64,000 nucleotides of DNA from Marinobacter oulmenensis (GCF_014201735.1 NZ_JACHFE010000006.1:62001-126000), one strand, 5' to 3'; shown: positions 50,142 to 59,762, numbered from the stretch's first letter. Translations and numbers: made by a program. Notes: generated by a model from the letters alone, not told the origin.

Positions 50142-50842
50142 CAGTTGGCGGCATACCGTTCGCGCAGAATGCCCACCCGTTTCACATAGGCCTTGGTTTC
50201 CGCGTAAGGTGGCACGCCCTTGTAACGGGTTACCGCACCGGGACCGGCATTATAGGCGGCGGTCGCAAGGCGGATATCCCCGTTGAAACGTTTCAGCATC
50301 CGCGCCAGGTAATCGACGCCACCCCGGATGTTCTGCTCTGCAGCCAGTGCATTGCTCACGCCCAGCTCCCGTGCGGTGCCCGGCATCAGTTGCATCAGCC
50401 CCTGGGCGCCCTTGGGCGAGGTGGCGTTGGGATTGAAGGCGGATTCGGCGTGAATCACCGCTCGCACCAGGGCCGGGTCGACATCAAACTCGTCGGACGC
50501 GACACGGATTTCTTCCCGGTAGGGGTTGAGGAAAAGCGGGGTGTTGCGCCAGTCCACGGTGGAGTCCGGGTCACAGGCGTAACAGTGAAACCGGATAACA
50601 TCGAACTCCGCCATCGTGGGCCGGTCGCTGCTGTAAGACACGGTGCCGTTTTCGTCTGTGTAACGATAGACGGTTTCATTGCCCGTGGAGGCAATCGGAG
50701 CATCCTGGGACGCGTTGGTAAATTCCACTGAGCCATCTGGATGCTCGATCCGCTGAATGCCATCGGCCATGGCCGGCATGGACAGGGCCATGCACAGCCC
50801 CATCAGCAGTCGGTAGCGGGAATGTCGGGTGTCTCTGGCCAT
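50141..50842 (-). CDS. Lytic transglycosylase (SLT domain) protein
   Basis: A 233-residue exported murein-cleaving enzyme. Signal peptide about 1-26. An N-terminal segment with YRYTDENGTVSYSSDRP (about 58-74) is a short DUF4124-type domain. The SLT domain about 115-230 has the catalytic Glu in VIHAESAFNPNATSPKGAQGLMQLMP and GVDYLARMLKRF, then AAYNAGPGAVTRY. It cuts glycan strands to anhydro-muropeptides. The stop overlaps the spermidine synthase-like gene start by one base. Confidence 0.9.
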   Translation of the reverse strand: MARDTRHSRYRLLMGLCMALSMPAMADGIQRIEHPDGSVEFTNASQDAPIASTGNETVYRYTDENGTVSYSSDRPTMAEFDVIRFHCYACDPDSTVDWRNTPLFLNPYREEIRVASDEFDVDPALVRAVIHAESAFNPNATSPKGAQGLMQLMPGTARELGVSNALAAEQNIRGGVDYLARMLKRFNGDIRLATAAYNAGPGAVTRYKGVPPYAETKAYVKRVGILRERYAAN

Positions 50843-50928
50843 GGTTCGTAACGCGTCACTGGTGCCCGGTTGGATAACCGTTCCATTATTCCAGCCTGAG
50901 ACATCCGAGCATAGTGTTCAGGTCTCAT

Positions 50929-52287
50929 TTAACCGGAATTGCCCGTCGGCGCCTCTTCCTGGGGGAGCCGGGTGCCGGACCAGTTTTCCATCAGCCGGCA
51001 GGTCACCAGGTCCCCGGTGACGTTGATGGCGGTCCGGCACATATCCAGAATCCGGTCCACACCCATGATCAGGGCAATGCCCGACGGCGGAATGCCAACC
51101 GTCTGCAGCACCATTGCCAGGATCACGATGCCGACGCCCGGTGTGGCCGGAGACCCGATGGACGCGCCAACCGCCATGGCCACCACCAGTGCCATGCTGC
51201 CCATGCCCAGATCAATACCGTACACCTGAGCCAGGAAAACGGTGGCTACCGCCTGGTACAGGGCGGTGCCGTTCATGTTGATGGTGGCGCCCAGGGGGAT
51301 GACGAACTGGGAGATGGAGGGGCGCACGCCGAGCTTGTCTTCGGCGGTACGGATGGACAGGGGCATCACCGCTGCTGAACTGGAGGTGGAGAAGGCCAGC
51401 AGCAGGACATCGCGGCTGTCCCGGATGAAGCGCAGAGGCGGGTAGCCTACGGCCAGTTTCATGAACAGCAGGTAGACCCCCAGCAATAGCAGCAGGCCGG
51501 CAAGCACGGTCAGCACATAGGCGCCCATGCCCAGCATGGAGCGGAAACCGATGGTGGTGGTCAACTGGGCCATCAGGCCGAATACGGCCAGTGGCGCCAG
51601 TCGCATGGCCCATTTGACCACAGTCATGCAGACCTGTTGCAGGGAATCCAGGAGGTCCAGCATGGGCCTGGCTTTGTCCGGGGCCATGCTGACCAGGGCG
51701 ATGCCAACGATGATCGAGAAAATCACAATTTGCAGCATCTGGCCTTCCACCATGGCATCCAGGGGATTGCCGGGCAGCAGGCCTATCAGGGTGCGCGGCA
51801 GGTCTTCCACTGCCGGCATGGCGGCCCCGCTGGTGGGGTCGCCCGGTGGCAGTTCGGTCTGTGCCAGCCCGGCCAGCAGGGTGCCCGGCGACAGCACGCC
51901 GCCCACCCAGAGCCCGATGGAGGCAGCAATGCCGGTGGTGACCACAAAAAACAGGGTGACCCGCAGCCCAAGCCTGCGTAATTGTTCCAGGTCCTCGCTG
52001 GCGGCCAGGCCCCGAATCACCGAAGCGATGACCAGGGGAATCACAATCATCTGGATGGTGGCGAGAAACAGCTGGCCGGGGAACGCCAGCCAGTTGCCGA
52101 TCAGGGTGCCGGTGGCGGGCTCAACCAGCCCGACTGATGGCCCCAGCAGGGTGCCAACCACGAGACCCAGGCCCAGGCCGATCAGTACTTTCAACCACAG
52201 CCGCCCGGCCACCAGCCCGGCAAGATAGACACTCAGGTGCCGCAGGGGCCTGGGGTAGTAAATCGGGTAATCGTCCTGTTTTGCCAT
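50929..52287 (-). CDS. Dicarboxylate/amino acid:cation symporter (DAACS family)
   Basis: A 452-residue inner-membrane transporter related to GltP/DctA. It has about eight helices and the re-entrant loop signature LAFSTSSSAAVMPLSI near residue 325, then GATINMNGTALYQAVATVF near 357, both essential for substrate and sodium or proton binding in this family. ATG at 52287 has AGGAATG upstream; the longer frame is unsupported. Likely substrates are glutamate, aspartate or C4-dicarboxylates. It is divergent from the TIGR02647 gene. Confidence 0.9.
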   Translation of the reverse strand: MAKQDDYPIYYPRPLRHLSVYLAGLVAGRLWLKVLIGLGLGLVVGTLLGPSVGLVEPATGTLIGNWLAFPGQLFLATIQMIVIPLVIASVIRGLAASEDLEQLRRLGLRVTLFFVVTTGIAASIGLWVGGVLSPGTLLAGLAQTELPPGDPTSGAAMPAVEDLPRTLIGLLPGNPLDAMVEGQMLQIVIFSIIVGIALVSMAPDKARPMLDLLDSLQQVCMTVVKWAMRLAPLAVFGLMAQLTTTIGFRSMLGMGAYVLTVLAGLLLLLGVYLLFMKLAVGYPPLRFIRDSRDVLLLAFSTSSSAAVMPLSIRTAEDKLGVRPSISQFVIPLGATINMNGTALYQAVATVFLAQVYGIDLGMGSMALVVAMAVGASIGSPATPGVGIVILAMVLQTVGIPPSGIALIMGVDRILDMCRTAINVTGDLVTCRLMENWSGTRLPQEEAPTGNSG

Positions 52288-52367
52288 CGCTTTGCATTCC
52301 TGTGCTTGGCCAACCGCCGCGCGGCGCCTAGACTGACTACAGCCAGCCGTTACAGAGAGGTGACACA

Positions 52368-52607
52368 ATGCCGTTTTCCCCCAACCATCTTGCCGAACTT
52401 AACCTGCTTTTGCAGTTTCCTTCCACGTCCACCCAGGAGGGAATCAAGGTGCACGCACACGAAGCTGCGCCGGAAACCGTGCAGGCGGCCGAGAAACTGT
52501 TTGCCAAGGGGCTGACCTCCCATCACGACGGCGGCTACCTGACGCCACTCGGGTGTGAGGCCGTTGAAATGACCCAGAAACTCAAGTCCATGCTGTCAGA
52601 TACCTGA
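52368..52607 (+). CDS. TIGR02647 family protein
   Basis: A 79-residue cytoplasmic protein matching the TIGR02647 pattern: LAELNLLLQFPSTSTQEGIK, then VQAAEKLFAKGLTSHHDGGYLTPLG. Winged-helix-like and possibly DNA-binding, but no role is established. The start ATG at 52368 has GAGAGGTGACA upstream. It is divergent from the symporter gene with a gap of 80 bases. Confidence 0.85.
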   Translation: MPFSPNHLAELNLLLQFPSTSTQEGIKVHAHEAAPETVQAAEKLFAKGLTSHHDGGYLTPLGCEAVEMTQKLKSMLSDT

Positions 52608-52705
52608 CTGTTACGGCCGGTTGCCGACGGACTGTACCTGTTCGCCTTACTGGAGGACAGGTATAGTCGACGGCCCTGATTTTTCCAACTGGGTTGATCC
52701 ACGGC

Positions 52706-53605
52706 ATGCCACCGGTCTTTTACTCTCTGTTCGTTCCCGCACTGTTCGTCTGGCTCTGGAGCACTGGCTTCATCGGTGCCCGATACGGGCTGCCTTTTGC
52801 CGAGCCGTTTACCCTGCTGGCCATGCGCATGTTCCTGACCCTGGTGCCTCTGGCTGTGCTTGCCGTCTTTCTGAAATCCCGTTGGCCCGGCTGGCGTGGG
52901 GCCGGTCATCTGGCGGTGACCGGGCTGCTGGTGCAGGGTTTTTATCTGGGTGGGGTGTTCTACGCGGTCGACCAGGGTATGTCCGCCGGGGTTGTCTCGC
53001 TGATTGTTGGCCTGCAACCGCTGGTAACCAGCCTGGCGGCGGTGATCTTTCTGAAAGAATCCGTGACCTCCCGCCAGTGGCTCGGGCTGTCCCTGGGCCT
53101 GGTGGGTGTGGTGCTGGTGCTGGCAGAGAAAATGGGCGGCACCGGCGAGGTGGGGATTCCGCCGCACACGCTGATCTGGGCTCTGCTGGCCCTGCTGGGG
53201 ATTTCCCTGGGTACCGTCTACCAGAAGCGCCATGGCACCAGTGTCGATCTGGTCACCGGCACCATGGTGCAGTACGCGGCGGCCGGCAGTTTCTTTGCCC
53301 TGGGCGCCTTCGTGCTGGAGACCCGGGAGGTGGAATGGACCCTGCAGTTCAAGCTGGCCCTGGCCTGGCTGGTGTTTGGCCTGTCGGTGAGCGCGATCCT
53401 GCTTTTGATGTGGCTGATTCGCCGGGGGGCGGCCTCCCAGGTGGCCAGCCTGTTCTATCTGGTGCCGCCAGTGACGGCGCTGGAAGCCTTTATCCTGTTT
53501 GGCGAACGCCTGGGGCCGCTGGCCATCACCGGTGGCCTGGTCGCCATTACCGGCGTGGCGCTGGTCACGGTCAAGGGCCGTGGCGCTCAGGCCTTGAGGA
53601 AATAG
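52706..53605 (+). CDS. EamA/DMT-family transporter
   Basis: A 299-residue inner-membrane protein with ten predicted helices in two EamA repeats (about 5-140 and 150-290). Repeat signatures are GVVSLIVGLQPLVTSLAAVIFLKE and QVASLFYLVPPVTALEAFILFGE. The group includes exporters of metabolites and amino acids. I use ATG 52706 (MPPVFYS); TTG at 52694 is the upstream option. It converges with the response regulator gene and overlaps it by 19 bases. The substrate is unknown. Confidence 0.88.
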   Translation: MPPVFYSLFVPALFVWLWSTGFIGARYGLPFAEPFTLLAMRMFLTLVPLAVLAVFLKSRWPGWRGAGHLAVTGLLVQGFYLGGVFYAVDQGMSAGVVSLIVGLQPLVTSLAAVIFLKESVTSRQWLGLSLGLVGVVLVLAEKMGGTGEVGIPPHTLIWALLALLGISLGTVYQKRHGTSVDLVTGTMVQYAAAGSFFALGAFVLETREVEWTLQFKLALAWLVFGLSVSAILLLMWLIRRGAASQVASLFYLVPPVTALEAFILFGERLGPLAITGGLVAITGVALVTVKGRGAQALRK

Positions 53606-54273
53606 CGCCGTTCCGGGCGGCCAACGCTGCCGTAGCTGACTTCTGCAGTCAGTTCGCCGGTACCCACCAGGTACTCCAGGTAGCGTCTGGCGGTAGTGCG
53701 TGAGGCGCCCATTTCCATGCCCATGTCTTCGGCACTCCACTGGCCGCCCCGGGCGATGTGGTCCCGGACCTTGTCCAGGGTGAGCGCATCAATGCCCTTG
53801 GGCAACCTCTCCTGATTGCCGGTTTCGCCTTCTGTTCCGCCCCTGGGCAGCAGCGCATCCACCTCGCGCTGGGCGAGCTGATTCAGGGTGGCCAGTTTTT
53901 CCAGGTGTTCCCGGTACCGGTTGATGGCATCCTGAAGGCGTTCAAACACCAGTGGCTTGAGTATGTAATCGAACACCCCGCCGCGCAGGGCGCTGCGCAG
54001 GGTTTCCACTTCCTTGGCGGCGGTGATCAGGATGACATCGCTACCGCTGTCGGTGGCCCGCAGTTCCCGGAGCAGTTCCAGGCCGTTGCCGTCCGGAAAA
54101 TACACGTCCAGCAGGATCAGGTCTGGCGCCATCACGTCTACCAGGTCCCGGGCGTCGGCCAGGGTATGGGCGATGCCACAGAGCTCCAGGTTGTTTAGGC
54201 GTTCAATAAAGCGGCGCTGAATTTCCGCGATCTTGTGGTCATCTTCCACGATAAGAAGTCGAATCGGGTTCAC
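53587..54273 (-). CDS. CitB/DcuR-type response regulator
   Basis: A 228-residue response regulator. Receiver domain about 4-125 with the phospho-acceptor Asp in LILLDVYFPDGNGLEL (near 56) and VFDYILKPLVFERL at the C-terminal end. A winged helix-turn-helix of the CitB type covers about 165-225 (GQWSAEDMGMEMGASRTTARRYLEYLV). It shares a 4-base overlap with the kinase gene. It is divergent from tctCBA, which it should activate in response to a tricarboxylate or related acid. Confidence 0.9.
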   Translation of the reverse strand: MNPIRLLIVEDDHKIAEIQRRFIERLNNLELCGIAHTLADARDLVDVMAPDLILLDVYFPDGNGLELLRELRATDSGSDVILITAAKEVETLRSALRGGVFDYILKPLVFERLQDAINRYREHLEKLATLNQLAQREVDALLPRGGTEGETGNQERLPKGIDALTLDKVRDHIARGGQWSAEDMGMEMGASRTTARRYLEYLVGTGELTAEVSYGSVGRPERRYFLKA

Positions 54274-55886
54274 AGGCCCTTTTTCTCCTCCGGTTGTTTG
54301 GGCAGATAGAGGGTAAAGCGACTACCGCCGGCGGTCAGATTCTCCACGGTAACCGAGCCGCCCCAGCGGTTCAGGAACTGCTGTACCAGGTGCAGGCCGA
54401 TGCCATGGTCTTCACCCTTGGTGCTGACGCCTCGCTCGAAAATGCGTTGCTGGGCGTTTTCGGGCACGCCCGGGCCCTGGTCCTCCACTTCGAAAATCAG
54501 CTCTGCGCCGAGATCGGTCATCGACAGCCGCACCACGCCACCCTGGCCGGTCTGCTGGAACGTGGCCTCCAGGGCGTTGTCGATCAGATTGCCCAGGGCA
54601 CTGACCAGTTGCTCCCGGGGCAGGGTGGCGGGAATGTCCGCCATTTGGCTGTCCGGATCGATGTCCAGGCGCAGGCCCATCTCCCGGGCGCGGTTGTACT
54701 TGCCCAGCAGACAGCCCGCGATGACCGGGTCGGGCACCGCTTCCAGCAGCAGGTGCAGCAGGGACTGGTGGTCACTGACCTCGCTGCCGATCAGTGCCAA
54801 CGCCTTGTCGTGGGCGCCGATCTGGATCAGGCCGGCGATGGTGTGCAGTTTGTTGGAATACTCGTGGGTCTGGCTGCGCAGGGTGTCGGCGTATTGCTGG
54901 ATGCGAGTGAGCTGGCGGCTGACCTGGTCCAGCTCATCCCGCAGCCGGAAACTGGCCACCACGCCGATGATCTCGTCGCCCTGGCGTACCGGCAGGCGGT
55001 TGACCACCATCTGCCGGCCACGCAGCCAGACTTCCCGGTCAAAGTCCGGCTGGCCGGATTCCAGCACCGACAGCAGGCTGGATTCCGGCAGGATGTCGAG
55101 GATGGGCTGGCCCGCCAGTCTGGTATCCGGTGCCAGGCCCAGGGTTTCACAGGCGGCCCGGTTTGCCGTGGTGATAATGCCGTCGCGGTTGATGGCGAGG
55201 ATGCCCTCGCGCACCGATTGCAGGGTGGCTTCGCGTTCCTGGAACAGGCGGGCAATTTCTTCCGGTTCCAGGCCGAAAATGGCCCGTTTGAACCGCCCCG
55301 CGATGACGATGGCCGACAGCACTGCCACCAGCACCATCAGGCCGACGACACCGTAGAGCGTGAAGTTATAACGGCGGATGGTGGCTTCCACCTGGTCCAG
55401 GCTGTACCCCACCGAGACGATGCCGATGATCTCGCCGGTGGCCGGGTCCTCGATCGGGGACTTGCCGCGCATGGTCTCACCCAGGCTGCCAAGGGCGCGG
55501 GCCACGTAGGATTTACCTTCAATCAGTGCCCGCCGGCCGTCATCACCATCGTCATCCGCCATGGAGTGGCCCAGGCGGTCCGGGTTGGGGTGGGCGAGGC
55601 GGATGGCGTTGTGATCGCCGATCACGATAAAACGGGCCTTGTTGGTTTGTGCCAGGCGCTGGGCCAGGTGATTGAGAGCGTCCACGTCCCGGGCCCGAAC
55701 GCCCTGGATAACGGACGGGGTCGCCGCCACGGTGCGGGAGACCATCAGGGCGCGCTGGCCGATTTCCTCATACAGGGATTCGCTGAGGTAGTAACCCGCG
55801 AAGCCGCCAATCAGCAGCGTCTGGAGCGCCCCGAGCAGTCCCAGGGTCAGAATCATCCGGGTTTTCAGGGTGGTTTTTCGCAACAT
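54270..55886 (-). CDS. CitA/DcuS-type sensor histidine kinase
   Basis: A 538-residue membrane sensor. Helix near 12-32, periplasmic PAS-like (sCache) domain about 35-170, second helix near 175-195, cytoplasmic PAS about 215-330, then a SpoOB-type phosphoacceptor with SQTHEYSNKLHTIAGLI (His near 350) and ATPase domain (NLIDNALEAT, DQGPGVP, GIGLHLVQQFL). This layout is the CitA/DcuS class for citrate or C4-dicarboxylates, where the periplasmic PAS binds the ligand directly. Together with the regulator and the divergent tctCBA operon it forms a complete sensing and uptake unit. Confidence 0.9.
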   Translation of the reverse strand: MLRKTTLKTRMILTLGLLGALQTLLIGGFAGYYLSESLYEEIGQRALMVSRTVAATPSVIQGVRARDVDALNHLAQRLAQTNKARFIVIGDHNAIRLAHPNPDRLGHSMADDDGDDGRRALIEGKSYVARALGSLGETMRGKSPIEDPATGEIIGIVSVGYSLDQVEATIRRYNFTLYGVVGLMVLVAVLSAIVIAGRFKRAIFGLEPEEIARLFQEREATLQSVREGILAINRDGIITTANRAACETLGLAPDTRLAGQPILDILPESSLLSVLESGQPDFDREVWLRGRQMVVNRLPVRQGDEIIGVVASFRLRDELDQVSRQLTRIQQYADTLRSQTHEYSNKLHTIAGLIQIGAHDKALALIGSEVSDHQSLLHLLLEAVPDPVIAGCLLGKYNRAREMGLRLDIDPDSQMADIPATLPREQLVSALGNLIDNALEATFQQTGQGGVVRLSMTDLGAELIFEVEDQGPGVPENAQQRIFERGVSTKGEDHGIGLHLVQQFLNRWGGSVTVENLTAGGSRFTLYLPKQPEEKKGL

Positions 55887-55950
55887 GAGTCCGGCACAGC
55901 GTTATTGTTTTCTGCCCCAAGGGTACTGCATCACCTTGACGCTTGCCCGT

Positions 55951-55985
55951 GCTCTTTATGCACAAAATATCCTTTTCGCTCTTTA
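55951..55985 (+). promoter_or_regulatory. Direct repeat in the divergent tctC/kinase region
   Basis: GCTCTTTA at 55951-55958 and again at 55978-55985, 27 bases apart, in the 245-base gap (55887-56131) between the kinase gene and tctC. Possible binding sites for the response regulator; short, so weak evidence. Confidence 0.3.
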
Positions 55986-56131
55986 AAGGGTTTTCGCCCA
56001 TAAACTTCTTCGCCTGCCCGGTCACCTTTTAATCTGCGCGCAATCGCTCCTCTGGCCTGCCAAAGCCAGGGACCTGGCCAATACGGTCCTGCCTCAGGGG
56101 CGACGACAAAAACAAGCTGAGAGGTGACAAT

Positions 56132-57109
56132 ATGTTTTTCAAGCGAACCCTGTCCTTCGTAGCGGCTGCGGCCGTCTCTATGCATGCCATGGCCTGGCAG
56201 CCTTCCGGAAAAGTCGAATGTCTGGCACCCGCCGATCCCGGTGGCGGCTGGGATTTCACCTGCCGTAGCGTTGGCAATGTCATGCAGGATCTTGGCCTGG
56301 TGGAAGGCACGGTGCAGACGGTCAACATGGCCGGTGCCGGCGGTGGCGTGGCCTACGCCCACACCGTGAGCAAGCGGGCCGAGGACAACAACCTGCTGGT
56401 AGCCGCCTCCACGGCAACCACCACTCGTCTGGCCCAGAAGCAGTTCCCGGGCATGGACGCGGACATGGTGACCTGGGTCGGTGCCCTGGGCGCGGATTAC
56501 GGCATCATTGCGGTGTCCAGGGATTCCGAGTACCAGAACCTCAATGAGCTGATGGCCGCGGTCAAGGAAAACCCGAAATCGGTCAAGTTCGCCGGTGGCA
56601 GTGCCCGTGGCGGCTGGGACCACCTCAAAGTCCTGATTACTGCCCGCGCGGCCGGCGCCGACAAGCTGCCGTCCATTCCCTACCTGTCCTACAACAACGG
56701 TGGTGAAGCCATGAGCCAGGTGGTTGGCGGCCAGGTGGACGCCTTCACCGGTGATATCTCCGAGGCAACCGGCTTCATGAAATCCGGTGACCTGCGCGTG
56801 GTCGCGGTGCTGGCGGATGAGCGCCTGCCGGGTGATTTCAGCGACATCCCCACCGCGAAAGAGCAGGGCATTGATGCGGTCGGCCCGAACTGGCGCGGTT
56901 TTTACATGCCCAAGGGCGCCAGCGACGAAGCCAAAGCCTACTGGGTGGATGCTGTTGATACCCTCTATGCCAGTGATGAATGGAAGAAGGTCATGCGCAA
57001 CAACGGCCTGATCGCCTTCCACCCGCCGGCTGACAAGTTCGATGAATTCGTACGCAATCAGGTGCAGGAAATCGAACAGCTGTCCCGCGATATCGGACTG
57101 CTGAAATGA
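56132..57109 (+). CDS. tctC: Tripartite tricarboxylate transporter substrate-binding protein
   Basis: Periplasmic receptor of a TTT transporter. 325 residues, signal peptide 1-21. The pattern LAPADPGGGWDFTCRSVGNV near residue 30, then VAGAD-type ligand loops NVPGAGGG-like (MAGAGGGVAYAH near 71), and SARGGWDHLKVLI near 160, match the TctC/Bug family. ATG at 56132 has GAGAGGTGACAAT upstream. It overlaps tctB by 4 bases. Neighbouring CitA/DcuS-type kinase genes suggest a tricarboxylate such as citrate, but Bug-family ligands vary widely. Confidence 0.92.
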   Translation: MFFKRTLSFVAAAAVSMHAMAWQPSGKVECLAPADPGGGWDFTCRSVGNVMQDLGLVEGTVQTVNMAGAGGGVAYAHTVSKRAEDNNLLVAASTATTTRLAQKQFPGMDADMVTWVGALGADYGIIAVSRDSEYQNLNELMAAVKENPKSVKFAGGSARGGWDHLKVLITARAAGADKLPSIPYLSYNNGGEAMSQVVGGQVDAFTGDISEATGFMKSGDLRVVAVLADERLPGDFSDIPTAKEQGIDAVGPNWRGFYMPKGASDEAKAYWVDAVDTLYASDEWKKVMRNNGLIAFHPPADKFDEFVRNQVQEIEQLSRDIGLLK

Positions 57110-57552
57110 CACGCTTCGGTGATCGTATCCTCGGCCTGGGCCTTCTGGTCCTCGCCGTTGCCTACGGCTGGGCTGCGCAGCAGTGGCCCGAGCCGTTCGG
57201 CGGCGCCGAGACTGTGGGGCCCGAAACCTTCCCCACCATCCTGGCGGTGGTGCTGGTGGCCGGCAGCCTGTATCTGATGATCAAACCGGACCCGGATGCC
57301 CAGTGGCCCGTTGGCAAGTCGCTGATGGAACTGGTGATCTCGTTGCTGGTACTGCTGGTCTATACCGTGTTGCTCGAGCCCCTCGGGTTTGTCATTTCCA
57401 CCACTCTGGCCGTGGGCACTTTGAGCTGGCGTATGGGGGCAAAGCCCCGCTATGCCTTCATCACGGGTCTGGTCAGTGCGGTGGTGGTGTTCGTGCTGTT
57501 TAACTATGGTCTGGCGCTCAGTCTTCCGGCCGGTCTGCTGGAGGTGAACTGA
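57106..57552 (+). CDS. tctB: Tripartite tricarboxylate transporter small subunit
   Basis: A 148-residue inner-membrane protein with four helices (about 7-25, 40-58, 72-100, 115-142) and the usual FPTILAVVLVAGSLYLM and LLEPLGFVISTTLAVGTLSW segments. It pairs with TctA to form the membrane domain. It starts inside the end of tctC (ATGA overlap) and shares a one-base overlap with tctA, so the three are tightly coupled. Confidence 0.9.
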   Translation: MTRFGDRILGLGLLVLAVAYGWAAQQWPEPFGGAETVGPETFPTILAVVLVAGSLYLMIKPDPDAQWPVGKSLMELVISLLVLLVYTVLLEPLGFVISTTLAVGTLSWRMGAKPRYAFITGLVSAVVVFVLFNYGLALSLPAGLLEVN

Positions 57553-59078
57553 TGGAAACGATCGGTTTTCTGATGGACGGTTTTGCGGTGGCTCTGACCC
57601 CGTACAACCTGATGTTCGCCCTGTTCGGCGCGTTTGTTGGCACCCTGATTGGCTGCCTGCCCGGCCTTGGCCCCGCCAACGGTGTGGCGATCCTGATTCC
57701 CCTGGCGTTCACCCTGGGCCTGCCCCCGGAAACGGCGATGATCCTGCTGACGGCAGTCTATGCCGGGGCCATGTATGGCGGCCGGATCTCCTCGATTCTG
57801 CTCAATATCCCCGGTGACGAACCGGCGATGATGACCTGCCTGGACGGCCATCCCATGGCCAGGAACGGTCGGGCTGCCGATGCCCTGGCGGTGTCGGCCA
57901 TTGCGTCCTTTGCCGGCGGCCTGATCGGCACCATCGGCCTGATCATGCTGGCGCCGGTGCTGGCCAGGTTCGCGCTGACGTTCGGGCCGGCCGAGTACTT
58001 CGCGCTGTTCCTGCTGGCGTTTGCCACCCTTGGTGGTATTACCGGCAAGAATCCGATGAAGACGGTCATCGCGGCAACGCTCGGGATCATGATCTCCACG
58101 GTGGGCATCGATATTTCCACCGGCACCCAGCGCTATACCTTCGGTGTGCTGGAGCTGTATGAAGGGATCGATTTCATCCTGGCGATTGTTGGCCTGTTTG
58201 CCATTTCGGAACTGTTGTTCTTCGTGGAATCCCGGATGGGCAGTGGTCGTGGCAAGATGAGTGTCGGCAAGCTCTCCCTGAGCTTCCGGGAACTGGTCAG
58301 CACCATTCCCACGCAACTGCGCGGGGGCGTGCTCGGCTTTATTTCCGGCGTGTTGCCGGGGGCCGGTGCCTCGCTGGGCAGCTTCATCAGCTATACCCTG
58401 GAAAAGCAGGTGGTTGGCCGCAAGGGCACATTCGGTGAGGGCGATATCCGTGGCGTGGTGGCTCCGGAAGCCGGCAACAACGGTGCCTCCTCCGGTGCCC
58501 TGGTACCCATGCTGACGCTGGGCGTGCCGGGCAGTGGTACCACCGCCGTCCTGCTGGCGATGCTGATTTCACTGAATATCACGCCGGGACCGCTGATGTT
58601 CACCCAGAACGCGGAAATTGTCTGGGGCGTTATTGCCGCGCTGCTGATTGGCAACGTTCTGCTGCTGGTGCTGAACATCCCGCTGGTGGGTTTCTTCGTG
58701 AAGCTGCTGTCGGTGCCGCCGATGTACCTGCTGCCGATTGTGACCATGATCGCCTTTGTCGGCATCTACTCGATCAGTCACAGCACGTTCGACCTGTACT
58801 TCATGGTCGCTTTCGGTGTTGCCGGCTATTTCCTGCGCAAGCTGGAGATTCCACTGGTGCCGATCATCCTCGGGCTTCTGCTGGGGCCGGAAATGGAAAA
58901 GAACCTGGGCCACGCTCTGGTGCTGTCCGACGGCGACTGGAGCATCCTGTGGCAAAGCGCACTGGCCAAGGGCCTGTGGGTTGTTGCCGGGCTTGGCCTG
59001 CTCCTGCCGTACATTGTGGGCCCGCTGTTGCGCCGGCGCATGAATGCGGCGATGAAAGAATCCCCCGTCAGTGACTGA
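57552..59078 (+). CDS. tctA: Tripartite tricarboxylate transporter large subunit
   Basis: A 508-residue inner-membrane protein with about 12 helices. The family signature GCLPGLGPANGVAILIPLAF near residues 35-55 and its repeat GVLPGAGASLGSFISYTLEKQ near 265 are characteristic. ALVPMLTLGVPGSGTTAVLLAML near 318 is also conserved. Energy comes from a cation gradient in TTT systems. A hairpin overlaps its stop and a T-tailed terminator follows at 59118-59143, closing the operon. Confidence 0.92.
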   Translation: METIGFLMDGFAVALTPYNLMFALFGAFVGTLIGCLPGLGPANGVAILIPLAFTLGLPPETAMILLTAVYAGAMYGGRISSILLNIPGDEPAMMTCLDGHPMARNGRAADALAVSAIASFAGGLIGTIGLIMLAPVLARFALTFGPAEYFALFLLAFATLGGITGKNPMKTVIAATLGIMISTVGIDISTGTQRYTFGVLELYEGIDFILAIVGLFAISELLFFVESRMGSGRGKMSVGKLSLSFRELVSTIPTQLRGGVLGFISGVLPGAGASLGSFISYTLEKQVVGRKGTFGEGDIRGVVAPEAGNNGASSGALVPMLTLGVPGSGTTAVLLAMLISLNITPGPLMFTQNAEIVWGVIAALLIGNVLLLVLNIPLVGFFVKLLSVPPMYLLPIVTMIAFVGIYSISHSTFDLYFMVAFGVAGYFLRKLEIPLVPIILGLLLGPEMEKNLGHALVLSDGDWSILWQSALAKGLWVVAGLGLLLPYIVGPLLRRRMNAAMKESPVSD

Positions 59079-59117
59079 CGGGGTTGCTCCCACCTGACGA
59101 TCTGCTGTCAGTTTTTG

Positions 59118-59143
59118 CACCGGGCTCTGCCCGGTGTTTTTTT
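59118..59143 (+). terminator. Rho-independent terminator of tctCBA
   Basis: CACCGGG (59118-59124) pairs with CCCGGTG (59130-59136) around a 5-base loop, followed by seven T (59137-59143). A further perfect hairpin, CCCCGTCAG with CTGACGGGG (59063-59083), overlaps the tctA stop just upstream. Confidence 0.88.
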
Positions 59144-59762
59144 ATCGGCCGTTGACGATGCCGACCACCAGGCGCCCGGCCAACCCGACCAGAACGGCCC
59201 CAAAGACCCGCTCGAACCAGACTGCACGCCGCTGCAGCGCTGCCAGCCAGCGTGGGCTGGAGAACAGCCAAGCCACCAGCAGGTACCAGCCGGTGTCGAT
59301 CACCAGGGCCGTGCTGGCATAGCCGGCTTTGGCCAGCAGTGTGGTGTCGGTGCCCACCACCTGGCTGAACAGGGCGAGGAAAAAGACCGCAATCTTGGGG
59401 TTGAGAAAGGCAATCATGAAGCCGTCACGGGCGGCGCTGCGCGTGGTGGGTGGTTCGGGCAGGGTTTCGTCATTGGACGGTCTGGCCATGAGCCCTTTCA
59501 GGCCCAGCCAGGCCAGATACCCGGCGCCACCCCATTGCAACAGGGCAAACGCGGTCGGGGAGGCGGTAATGACGGCGGCCAGGCCCAGAATACTGAGAAA
59601 GGCATAGATGCCGATGCCCAGGCCATGGCTGAGGGCCGTGATCACGCCGTTGCGGCGGCCCCCGCTGAGTGTCTGTTTCAGTACCAGGGCCAGGGAGGGA
59701 CCCGGCGACATGGCGCCGAGAACGCAGATGGTGACAACCGTCAGCCAGGTCGCAAGAGTCAT
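59142..59762 (-). CDS. LysE/RhtB-family exporter
   Basis: A 206-residue inner-membrane protein with about six helices. The GAMSPGPSLALVLKQTLSGGRR segment near residues 17-38 is the family signature, and LAWLGLKGLM and FMIAFLNPKIAVFFLALFSQ are typical downstream. LysE/RhtB proteins export amino acids and related solutes. Its stop codon lies inside the T-tract of the tctA terminator. It is transcribed from a point close to the GMC dehydrogenase gene but on the same strand as it, with an 81-base gap. Confidence 0.9.
   Translation of the reverse strand: MTLATWLTVVTICVLGAMSPGPSLALVLKQTLSGGRRNGVITALSHGLGIGIYAFLSILGLAAVITASPTAFALLQWGGAGYLAWLGLKGLMARPSNDETLPEPPTTRSAARDGFMIAFLNPKIAVFFLALFSQVVGTDTTLLAKAGYASTALVIDTGWYLLVAWLFSSPRWLAALQRRAVWFERVFGAVLVGLAGRLVVGIVNGR

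Noticed and set aside
54294..56003. 569-codon open frame on the plus strand
   Set aside because: It runs opposite the sensor kinase, which has clear domain motifs. Its composition is that of a GC-rich antisense shadow.
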